A stretch of 20,719 bases of DNA from Roseburia sp. (GTDB lineage: Bacteria; Bacillota_A; Clostridia; Lachnospirales; Lachnospiraceae). Where the stretch lies: the NCBI GenBank assembly GCA_019411365.1, contig DXQT01000042.1:1-20719 (forward strand), in the 5' to 3' direction. The translations under genes and the position numbers were made by a program. Of the stretch, positions 1 through 7,614 are shown piece by piece (the first letter of the stretch is position 1; every line of letters starts with the position of its first letter). The notes under the pieces were generated by a model. That model saw nothing but the letters and a program-made list of their open reading frames with translations, had not been told where the DNA came from and did not search any database.

Positions 1-53
1 TATGATAGGGGTCTCCAAAACCTTTGGTGGGAGTTCGATTCTCTCATCCCCTG
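1..53 (+). tRNA. trnW: tRNA-Trp (anticodon CCA), 5' part outside the window
   Basis: This is the 3' two thirds of a tRNA that reads UGG tryptophan codons. The anticodon loop CTCCAAA is at 13-19 with CCA at 15-17, flanked by a five-base stem (8-12 with 20-24, two G-U pairs). The T arm has a GGGAG/CTCTC stem (29-33, 41-45, one G-U) around a TTCGATT loop (34-40). The acceptor strand ATCCCCT (46-52) is followed by discriminator G53, as expected for bacterial tRNA-Trp. The segment around the anticodon and T arm closely resembles E. coli tRNA-Trp. The 3' CCA is not encoded (CTT follows), so it would be added after transcription. The D arm and 5' acceptor strand lie before base 1. Confidence 0.93.
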
Positions 54-61
54 CTTGGAAG

Positions 62-92
62 AAGCCTTGAACGGAAGTTCAAGGCTTTTTTT
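62..92 (+). terminator. Intrinsic terminator of the tRNA gene
   Basis: The stem AAGCCTTGAAC (62-72) pairs perfectly with GTTCAAGGCTT (77-87) around a GGAA tetraloop, and a run of seven T follows the core stem (86-92). It lies 8 nt after the tRNA end, so it should end the tRNA transcript and isolate it from the downstream defence operon. Bases 93-167 hold only AT-rich DNA with nothing I can name. Confidence 0.93.
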
Positions 93-167
93 GATATATT
101 TACAGTTTTGCATTTTTACTTATTTTGCCTGAAATTATAAAATCTTTCTTTTCTGGATAATATCTGA

Positions 168-196
168 TTGAAATTCTCTTAAACTAAGAATATAAT
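168..196 (+). promoter_or_regulatory. Sigma-A promoter for the phosphorothioation operon
   Basis: TTGAAA (168-173) and TATAAT (191-196) are separated by exactly 17 nt, a near-consensus vegetative promoter. Transcription should begin near 203, giving a leader of about 60 nt before the ATG at 262. No other promoter this good is visible before 12611, so it probably drives all eight genes to 12559. No operator or repressor gene is visible, which suggests constitutive expression. Confidence 0.85.
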
Positions 197-261
197 GTCA
201 TTATATATTCTTAAATTCTAAGAAAAATACCTATATAAATTCTACTTATAAAGAAAGATAC

Positions 262-2022
262 ATGATAACATATATTTGCCACAATAGAAATGAAAAAACA
301 ACAGAAAAACAGCCATGTTTTGGAACCGTATGCGAGACAAGTACATGTCAGTGCTGTGGAGGCAGGGCAGACGTGCAGTCTACGATATACTGGTGCAGAC
401 AATGTAATGTTCCACTGTATGGTAACAGATGCAGCAGATGCGGGATGGAGGCAAAAAAGCTTACAACGGACGTCCGGCCTGTATTTCCAGAGGAAAGACT
501 TTTAATCGAAATTATCTTGCAAAAGCCATTTGAATTTCTGAAAAAATCAGTCTGGAATGGAACGGGAAACCATTATTTTGTGGACGGAAAAAAGATTGCT
601 TTTTCTGTAAAAGAACTGAAAAAGATCAATGCAGATGAAGTCCGCAGACAATATGAAAAATATAGTACACAGAATACCTATTGTTATTTTGATGAGATGA
701 CGGGACGCTTTATTGAGGCAAATAAAGAACGGTATGAGTATATCACGCAGGAGGCAGGAAATTATATACGAAAAGCAGTGGGTGAGTTTGGTGCAATGGA
801 TATGTTTGTTTCATTCAGTGGAGGCAAAGATTCTACAGTGACTTCGAATCTGGTATTACGTGCATTGAGCACACCTCAGATCATGCATATTTTCGGGGAT
901 ACAACGTTGGAGTTTCCATTTACCTATACCTATGTGGAAAGATTTAAGAAAAATCATCCTAAAACACCTGTGATCTCTGCACGCAATAAGGAAAAAGATT
1001 TTGAGGAACTATGCAAACTGATCGGTCCGCCGAGTCGTGTGATGCGTTGGTGCTGTACTGTTTTTAAAACGGGAACCATACAGAAAAAAATTCGTTCGTT
1101 ATACAGGGACAAAAAGCAGATATTGACTTTTTATGGGATCCGGCGCAGTGAGTCAGTAAGCAGGAGCAAGTATGAGCGTGAGTCTGACAGTCCGAAGATC
1201 ACAAAACAGAGGATCATATCACCCATTATCGACTGGATGGATTTTGACATCTGGTTATATATTCTTACAACAGAAATTGATTTTAACGATGCATACCGTC
1301 TTGGCTATGCGAGGGTTGGATGTTGGTGCTGTCCGAACAACAGTGGCTGGTCTGAATTTTTATCTAAGGTACATATGCATGAGCAGTCAAAGCATTTTAG
1401 AGAGATGCTGATTGATTTTGCAACAAGCATTGGAAAAGAAGATGCTGAGGTTTATGTGGATGATGGGTATTGGAAGGCAAGACAGGGGGGAAATGGTGTT
1501 GCGTATGCACAGAAATCCGTTGTGTCATTCACACCATGTGCCACGGAGGAAAATTCGTTCAATTATGAATTACAGCGTCCAATTTCAGAACAGTTGTATG
1601 AACTATTCCGTCCATTCGGGTATCTGAATTTTGATATGGGAAATACAAGGCTGGGAGAGGTTTTTGTACTTGATAAAAGAGAGCAGATCGTTTTGAAACT
1701 GCAGGGGCGGATTGGAACAACCAATTTGAGAGTTACCATTTTAAAAACAGAAATAGCCGGTGCGAAAGATTTGAAAACAGCGGAAGAAAGAATAAAATGT
1801 CAGCTCACAAAATATCAGATGTGTATGGGATGTCTGGCCTGTGAGAGTGTGTGCAGATTTAATGCGCTTTCTATCAGGGAAAATAAAGATGGGGAGATTG
1901 AGTACCATATTTCAGACGAAAAATGTAAACGCTGTGGCGAATGTGTGAACCATTTTACGGCTGGATGCTATATGAGAAAGGTTCTGGCAATCAAAAGACA
2001 GCGGACGGAGGATAAAGAATAA
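262..2022 (+). CDS. sspD: Phosphorothioation sulfur-transfer protein, SspD/DndC-like, with zinc ribbon and fused ferredoxin
   Basis: Belongs to the PAPS-reductase/ATP-pyrophosphatase superfamily, whose DndC and SspD members activate the DNA backbone with ATP so that sulfur can replace a non-bridging oxygen. Seen in the 586-aa product: an N-terminal zinc ribbon (C45, C48, C57, C60); the PP-loop SGGKDS at 186-191; Cys pairs C264-C265 and C354/C356/C357 that probably hold the 4Fe-4S cluster typical of this family; and a C-terminal ferredoxin with two Cys sets (C521, C524, C527, C531 and C555, C558, C561, C569). The ferredoxin suggests a built-in electron supply. The start is uncertain: ATG262 has only a weak AAAGA site, whereas an in-frame GTG at 373 follows GGAGG at 358-362 and would begin just before the zinc ribbon. 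The stop shares one base with the next ATG (TAATG), suggesting coupled translation. The family is certain; the assignment to Ssp rests on the neighbours. Confidence 0.85.
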   Translation: MITYICHNRNEKTTEKQPCFGTVCETSTCQCCGGRADVQSTIYWCRQCNVPLYGNRCSRCGMEAKKLTTDVRPVFPEERLLIEIILQKPFEFLKKSVWNGTGNHYFVDGKKIAFSVKELKKINADEVRRQYEKYSTQNTYCYFDEMTGRFIEANKERYEYITQEAGNYIRKAVGEFGAMDMFVSFSGGKDSTVTSNLVLRALSTPQIMHIFGDTTLEFPFTYTYVERFKKNHPKTPVISARNKEKDFEELCKLIGPPSRVMRWCCTVFKTGTIQKKIRSLYRDKKQILTFYGIRRSESVSRSKYERESDSPKITKQRIISPIIDWMDFDIWLYILTTEIDFNDAYRLGYARVGCWCCPNNSGWSEFLSKVHMHEQSKHFREMLIDFATSIGKEDAEVYVDDGYWKARQGGNGVAYAQKSVVSFTPCATEENSFNYELQRPISEQLYELFRPFGYLNFDMGNTRLGEVFVLDKREQIVLKLQGRIGTTNLRVTILKTEIAGAKDLKTAEERIKCQLTKYQMCMGCLACESVCRFNALSIRENKDGEIEYHISDEKCKRCGECVNHFTAGCYMRKVLAIKRQRTEDKE

Positions 2023-2876
2023 TGGGAAAAAATAAATACCGTTTTAAAGGGCATGAAAGTTTTATCCTTCGTGAAGGATGGCTGAATAAGGGTTTATATG
2101 AAGTAGACCGTAATCCGAAAGTTTTTTCAGAAAATTATGGAGCAGATGCACTTGGAGTGGGACCGAATATGGCAAAGGCAATCCGGTACTGGCTCAGGGC
2201 AGCAGAGCTGGTTACAGATTCTCCGAAAACGGGTGTTATGCTCACTGCGATTGGTCAGTTGATTCTTGCACATGATCCATGCGTGGAAGATTATTTTACA
2301 TTATGGCTGATACATTGCAAAATTGCAAAAAACCGGGAACTGGCAACGGCATGGAATTTATTTTTTAATGAAGTTTCTTATGAGGAATTTAAAAAACAGC
2401 AGCTATATGATGAGATGGAGACATTACTCAGTGATTTAGACGATGAAGTGCAGGTTGCGCAGAGTTCTGTCTATGCAGATTGTGATGCAATTTTACGGAT
2501 GTATATGCCGGCAAAGGAGACAAATCCCGAAGAAAAAAACGCCAGTCCATTTGGAAAGTTAGGATTATTGAAAAATACAGAGGGGATTTACTACAGAAAA
2601 CAGCCAGATCTGAACAAATTACCGGAGGATATTGTCTGGTTTTTATTGGTAGATAAGGAAAAAAACCGTACGTCTGTTTATCTGGATGATCTGTGGAAAG
2701 AAATGGACAGTCCAGGAAAGATACTGCAGTTGAAACGTACAGCATTGATAGAGATGTTAGAGCGTCTGGAGGAAAAAGATAAAATCGTAATGAACCGCAC
2801 TGCAGGTCTTAATATGATTTATTGGGAAAAAGGATTGACCGGGGAAATGATCGTAAAAAATTATTACGAAAGATAA
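2022..2876 (+). CDS. sspB: DUF4007 protein, SspB-like component of DNA phosphorothioation
   Basis: The 284-aa product opens with FKGHESFILREGWLNKG, which I recognise as the DUF4007 signature. DUF4007 is the domain of SspB, the nicking subunit of SspABCD that opens one strand so a phosphorothioate can be placed. I see no signal peptide, membrane segment or nucleotide-binding loop; the protein should be cytosolic. The start is well supported: GGAGG at 2007-2011 lies 10 nt upstream and the ATG overlaps the sspD stop by one base, so the two proteins are probably made together. Position between the SspD-like and SspC-like genes matches the sspBCD cassette in content, though here the order is D-B-C. 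I cannot identify the nicking residues by eye. Confidence 0.82.
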   Translation: MGKNKYRFKGHESFILREGWLNKGLYEVDRNPKVFSENYGADALGVGPNMAKAIRYWLRAAELVTDSPKTGVMLTAIGQLILAHDPCVEDYFTLWLIHCKIAKNRELATAWNLFFNEVSYEEFKKQQLYDEMETLLSDLDDEVQVAQSSVYADCDAILRMYMPAKETNPEEKNASPFGKLGLLKNTEGIYYRKQPDLNKLPEDIVWFLLVDKEKNRTSVYLDDLWKEMDSPGKILQLKRTALIEMLERLEEKDKIVMNRTAGLNMIYWEKGLTGEMIVKNYYER

Positions 2877-2897
2877 AGACATATAGGAGTTGCCGGA

Positions 2898-5800
2898 ATG
2901 GAACAATGGAGAAACTTAATACATATCAACCGTAATTTCCAAAAAGCAGTCAATTTGCAGCTTGATATAGGAGATCATGGAAGAATTGAACATTATATAC
3001 CGACACGGTCATCCATGTTGATATTGCGCAGATATTTAAAAGCTGTGACGGGAGAGGCAAAAGAACATGCAACTGTTTTAATCGGTCCGTATGGAAAGGG
3101 AAAATCCCATTTATTACTGGTATTGCTTTCAATTCTTTCCTGTGACCTGCCACAGAGTGTTTTTGAAAAAATAAAGATCACAGATCCGGAGACAGCGGAT
3201 TTAGTCACGCAGATCCGGAAGGAGAATAAAAAATATTTACCGGTATTGGTTTCTTCTGTACCGGGGTTTTCCATGAATCAGATTTTATTATTCGCACTGC
3301 GCGAGGCATTAGAGAAAAATGGTTTGTCGGATATTGCACCGGAGACTGCATTCACAGAAGCACTTAGAATCCTTGAAAAGTGGGAAAAGGAATATTCGGA
3401 TGTGTATGCCAGATTTTGTGAGTATCTGACGGAACATCAGACAGATGTGCAGGATTTGAAAAAGAATCTGAAAAGAAAACATAAACAGTCATTGGAATTA
3501 TTTAAAGAATTATATCCGATGCTGACGGCAGGAAGCACTTTTATGCCATTGATGCAGTCTGAGACCATACGGTCATATCAGCAGATTATAAGAAGTCTGA
3601 CAGAAGAATGTGGTTATGAGGGCATCTTTATTATTTTTGATGAATTCAGTAAATATATAGAAGGACATGAGAAATCCGGTTTTGCAGAGGATATGAAAAC
3701 GCTGCAGGATATGTGCGAATTGGCGGAAAGTTCCGATCAGAAATTATTTTTTACAATGGTGGCACATAAAAGTATTCATGAGTATACCAGGAGTATAGAC
3801 ACTTCCATGAAAAATGCGTTTCGCGGAGTAGAAGGAAGAATTTCAGAGATATCTTTCGTCGTATCCGCACAAAATAATTATGAATTGATCGCCAATTCAA
3901 TCCGGAAGGAAGAACCTGCGTTTTCGAAACAATATGAAAAAGAGATTGTGAAAAATGAGCAGGGGAAGCTCCAGAAGTTATCCTATCAGCTTCCATGTTT
4001 TCAGAAATTATTTTCAGAGCAGGACTTTGAACGGATCGTTGCCAAAGGATGTTTCCCGCTGACACCGCTTGCTGCGTATGCATTACTTCATATCAGTGAA
4101 CGTGTTGCACAGAATGAGAGAACAATATTTACATTTTTAGCAGATGATGGACAGGGAAGTTTATCATGGCTGTTAGAGCGGAATGAAGAAAACTGGGTAG
4201 GCGTTGATAAAATTTATGATTATTTTAAATCAATGTTCCGTGAAACCGAAGATGTACCGATGATCCATTCAGAGTGGCTGAAGGCAGAGTATGCGCTGGG
4301 AAAAGCGGAAACGGAAGATGAGAAAGCTGTCATAAAAGCAATCGCAGTAATCCGTATGTTACATAGAGAGGATGAACTTCCTGCACAGGATCAGGCAATC
4401 TGTCTTGCATTAGGGATGGACCCGGAAAAGAAGTATCGTCCTGCAATGGAAAAATTAAAAAAAGATGGGATTTTAATGTTCCGCAGCAGTGTCGGAGTAT
4501 ATGCATTCCGCAGCAATGCAGGCGTTGATGTGGAAAAAGAAATCACGAAGAAGATGGATGAGCAAAAAGGGCACTGTAATTTTTGCCAGATTCTGTCAGA
4601 GGCTGCAGACACAGAGTATGAACTGCCAAAGCAGTATAATCAGGAATATGCGATGACACGCTATTTTCAGTATGAGTATATGTTTTCAGAAGAGTTTTTT
4701 GCCCTGGAAAATACAAGATATCTGTTTGATGAAAAGTTTTCAGACGGAAAAATTATAGTGATGCCGGAAAAAGAAAAACCCCAAACAGATGAGATACAAA
4801 AGCAGTTAGATAAACTGGCGGATAAAAGAATTCTTGTGTTAGTGTCCGACCAACGTTTTGACAAAGAGGAATTATTACTTCGCTATCAGGCGGTTATGAC
4901 GTTAAAAGGGGACAAACGCTTTATTGAAGAAAATGAAGTGCTGCTGCAGGAACTTGAATTATGTGTTGAGGATATCCGGTTTGAAATTAATATCTATCTG
5001 GAAGAGCATTATCTGCCGGAGAGCGGAAAGGTAATAGTTCTCCAGACGCAAAAGAAAAAAGAAAAGTGTACAACGGCCGCAGAATTTAATCAGATATTAA
5101 GTGATGTCTGCAGAGAATATTATGGCTACGCGCCGCGTGTAAACCATGAACTGTTAAATATTGAACACATCGGCAAGCAGTATTTAAGAGCGCGCAATCA
5201 GGTGATCGATAAAATGTTAGGGCATGAGGATCTGTCTGTGTACCAAAAAGGAACCATGCCGGAGGCTATGGTATATCGTGCTGCATTTGTGCATACCAGA
5301 GGGGATAAGGGCTGTCAGAAAGTTAGTTTAGAGATAGATCGTTTTTTTGCGGAATGTGCAGGTGAAAAAAAGTCTTTTCAGATATTATACCAGCGATTGC
5401 AGGGAAAATGTTTTGGCGCAAGGCGAGGAGTGATTCCATTGTTTCTGGCAAAAAAATTATCTGAAATTGAAGGAACAGCGGTCATTTATATTGGGGAGAA
5501 AGAGCTGGAAATTACTTCGGATAACCTGAATCATGTGAATGATTTTCCAGAAAACTATGCATTGTATCTGGAGCTGGAAACCGTTGAAAAAGAAAAATAT
5601 TTAAAAAAATTGGAAAAGATTTTTGAATGTGATACGGAGAAGTTTTCCGGACAGAGCAGATTCGCACAGATTGCTGCCTGCATGCAGAAATGGTATCGGT
5701 CACTTCCCCAGTACACGATGATAACACTAAATCTTCCGGAAAATCAAAGTGGATCGATAAAGAAACTTAGGAATCTGTTGAGAAGAGCAGAAATCAATCC

Positions 5801-6434
5801 AAGAGAATTGTTATTTGAAAAAATTCCGGCATGCTATGGAGAACCTGGTTTTGAGCAAACGGCACAGGATTTAAAAGAAAGTAAAAAAATATTAGATGAT
5901 GTATTTATTACATTAAAAAAACAGGTCGCAGGAAACATAAAGCGCGAATTTGGAAAAACGCAGAATGTGAGTCTGAAAGCATGTTTACACGAATGGTATC
6001 TGGCACAGAATTATTCATCAAGAAATCATGTACTGGCAACGGCAGAGAGTGAATTTTTGAATTATTTAGAGAAACTTTCTACCAATGATGAGGGAGAAAT
6101 TGTATCAGCGTTGTCTTATATTTTATCAGGGGTATATTTAGAGGACTGGAATGATACAAACTTTGTAGAATTTCAGGAGAAATTGCACGCGGTAAAAGCT
6201 GAAGTTGAAAAACTTGAGGAACATGGTAAAGATGCAGGTGGCAGCAGTCGTATCCTGTTGACAGACCAGAATGGAAATGCCATAGAAAAGTATTATAATG
6301 CGGATATTTCGGATACAACGAGCCTTTACTTAAAGAATATGTTAGAAGAGGCATTGGAGGACTTTGGGAATACGCTCGAAACAAATCAGAAGGTTGCAGT
6401 GCTGGTGCAGACTTTAGAGGGATTATTACAGTAA
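2898..6434 (+). CDS. sspC: Large P-loop ATPase, SspC-like
   Basis: This 1178-aa protein carries a Walker A motif GPYGKGKS at residues 63-70 and a Walker B FIIFDEF at 244-250, the layout of the large AAA-type ATPases of defence islands (SspC, BrxC-like). In SspABCD the SspC ATPase works with SspB and SspD in one modification complex; that role is inferred here from context. The first 60 residues resemble the N-terminal region that precedes the P-loop in such proteins (IPTRSSMLILRRYL). The remaining 900 residues are largely charged and probably helical, with no motif I can name. The start has AGGAG at 2885-2889, 8 nt upstream, and the gene follows sspB by 21 nt. A BREX-type BrxC reading was considered, but no PglZ, BrxL or methylase gene is present. 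Confidence 0.8.
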   Translation: MEQWRNLIHINRNFQKAVNLQLDIGDHGRIEHYIPTRSSMLILRRYLKAVTGEAKEHATVLIGPYGKGKSHLLLVLLSILSCDLPQSVFEKIKITDPETADLVTQIRKENKKYLPVLVSSVPGFSMNQILLFALREALEKNGLSDIAPETAFTEALRILEKWEKEYSDVYARFCEYLTEHQTDVQDLKKNLKRKHKQSLELFKELYPMLTAGSTFMPLMQSETIRSYQQIIRSLTEECGYEGIFIIFDEFSKYIEGHEKSGFAEDMKTLQDMCELAESSDQKLFFTMVAHKSIHEYTRSIDTSMKNAFRGVEGRISEISFVVSAQNNYELIANSIRKEEPAFSKQYEKEIVKNEQGKLQKLSYQLPCFQKLFSEQDFERIVAKGCFPLTPLAAYALLHISERVAQNERTIFTFLADDGQGSLSWLLERNEENWVGVDKIYDYFKSMFRETEDVPMIHSEWLKAEYALGKAETEDEKAVIKAIAVIRMLHREDELPAQDQAICLALGMDPEKKYRPAMEKLKKDGILMFRSSVGVYAFRSNAGVDVEKEITKKMDEQKGHCNFCQILSEAADTEYELPKQYNQEYAMTRYFQYEYMFSEEFFALENTRYLFDEKFSDGKIIVMPEKEKPQTDEIQKQLDKLADKRILVLVSDQRFDKEELLLRYQAVMTLKGDKRFIEENEVLLQELELCVEDIRFEINIYLEEHYLPESGKVIVLQTQKKKEKCTTAAEFNQILSDVCREYYGYAPRVNHELLNIEHIGKQYLRARNQVIDKMLGHEDLSVYQKGTMPEAMVYRAAFVHTRGDKGCQKVSLEIDRFFAECAGEKKSFQILYQRLQGKCFGARRGVIPLFLAKKLSEIEGTAVIYIGEKELEITSDNLNHVNDFPENYALYLELETVEKEKYLKKLEKIFECDTEKFSGQSRFAQIAACMQKWYRSLPQYTMITLNLPENQSGSIKKLRNLLRRAEINPRELLFEKIPACYGEPGFEQTAQDLKESKKILDDVFITLKKQVAGNIKREFGKTQNVSLKACLHEWYLAQNYSSRNHVLATAESEFLNYLEKLSTNDEGEIVSALSYILSGVYLEDWNDTNFVEFQEKLHAVKAEVEKLEEHGKDAGGSSRILLTDQNGNAIEKYYNADISDTTSLYLKNMLEEALEDFGNTLETNQKVAVLVQTLEGLLQ

Positions 6435-6452
6435 GAGAAGAGGAGATTGGTT

Positions 6453-7607
6453 ATGGAAGAAATTTATCTTGATAATGCAGCGACGACATTTCCAAAACCA
6501 GAATGTGTATATCAGGCAATGGATGAAATTGCGCGGACCGGTGCTGTCAATGCAGGCAGGGGTTCTTATGCGCTGGCGCGGCAGGCATCCGGGTTGATTG
6601 AGAGTACAAGAAAACAGATCAAAGAACTTGCAGGAGCAGATGATGTAGCAGAGGTTGTGTTTACAGCCTCTGCTACGCTTGCATGTAACGTGATTTTAGG
6701 GGGACTCGAATGGAAACAGACGGATATCGTATATGTTTCACCTTTTGAGCACAATGCAATGATGAGAGTGTTGTATCATTACCAGAAACAATATGGATTT
6801 AAAATTATCGAACTTGCATTAAACAGGGAGTCGTTAGAATTAGATTTGTCACAGATCAGGTTTCAGTTCACCAGAGAACATCCAACAGTCATTGTTATGA
6901 GTCATGTCAGCAATGTGACAGGTTACATTCTGCCAATCAATGAGGTGGCAGAGTCAGCAAAACAATATGGAGCAGTTGTGGCGGTGGATGGTTCACAGGC
7001 GCTTGGGCTTGTGCCGGTAAAATTGAAAGAGAGTGGAATCGATTTTTATGTTTTTGCGGGGCATAAAACACTCTATGGTCCGTTTGGAGTTGGAGGATTT
7101 ATCAGTGAGGGGGATATTTCTTTAAAACCGTTTCTTGTGGGTGGAACAGGCAGTGATTCCTTAAACCTTGATATGCCAGGACAAATGCCGGGAATCTTAG
7201 AACCGGGAAGCCCCAATATAGTTGCGATTGCAGGATTACATGCAGCCTTAGAAGCGTGCTGTGACATGGAAAGGCAACTTTCACAAGAAAGAAAATTTGC
7301 AGAATATCTGATTGAAAAGCTAAAAAGAATAGACGGAGTTTTACTGTATCTGCCTTGGGATGAAATGAAACGAACCGGAATTGTTTCTTTTTCCATAGAG
7401 GGTTACCGTGCGGATGAAGTGGGGATGCTGCTCGATGAAGATTATCATATAGCGGTCAGAACAGGGTATCAATGTGTACCGCTGATCCATAAATATTTAA
7501 AAGATGAAAAATATGGCGGCGTGATCCGGGTGGGGATCGGACGTTTTACAAAGCAGAGTGAGTTGGAAATATTAATCAATGCGATAGAAGAAATTGCAGA
7601 AGGGTGA
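6453..7607 (+). CDS. sspA: Cysteine desulfurase, SspA/DndA/IscS-like
   Basis: A pyridoxal-phosphate class V aminotransferase-fold enzyme that takes sulfur from L-cysteine and passes it on as a persulfide, here most likely to the SspD-like protein. The 384-aa product begins with the family signature YLDNAATTFPKP. Other landmarks are H100 in PFEHNAM (stacks on the cofactor ring), D179 in VDGSQ, the Schiff-base lysine K205 in AGHKTLYGP, and the persulfide cysteine C341 in RTGYQCVPL. All are intact. Length is normal for the family. ATG6453 is preferred because AGGAG (6441-6445) lies 7 nt upstream; an in-frame TTG at 6447 is too close to that site. It sits 18 nt after sspC. Some Ssp loci borrow a chromosomal SspA; this one carries its own. 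A role in iron-sulfur assembly for the operon's own clusters is also possible. Confidence 0.88.
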   Translation: MEEIYLDNAATTFPKPECVYQAMDEIARTGAVNAGRGSYALARQASGLIESTRKQIKELAGADDVAEVVFTASATLACNVILGGLEWKQTDIVYVSPFEHNAMMRVLYHYQKQYGFKIIELALNRESLELDLSQIRFQFTREHPTVIVMSHVSNVTGYILPINEVAESAKQYGAVVAVDGSQALGLVPVKLKESGIDFYVFAGHKTLYGPFGVGGFISEGDISLKPFLVGGTGSDSLNLDMPGQMPGILEPGSPNIVAIAGLHAALEACCDMERQLSQERKFAEYLIEKLKRIDGVLLYLPWDEMKRTGIVSFSIEGYRADEVGMLLDEDYHIAVRTGYQCVPLIHKYLKDEKYGGVIRVGIGRFTKQSELEILINAIEEIAEG

Positions 7608-7614
7608 AGGAAAA

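Noticed and set aside
290..505. 71-codon frame overlapping the start of the SspD-like gene
   Set aside because: It lies in another frame of a gene whose zinc-ribbon cysteines and PP-loop are clear, and has no protein motif of its own.
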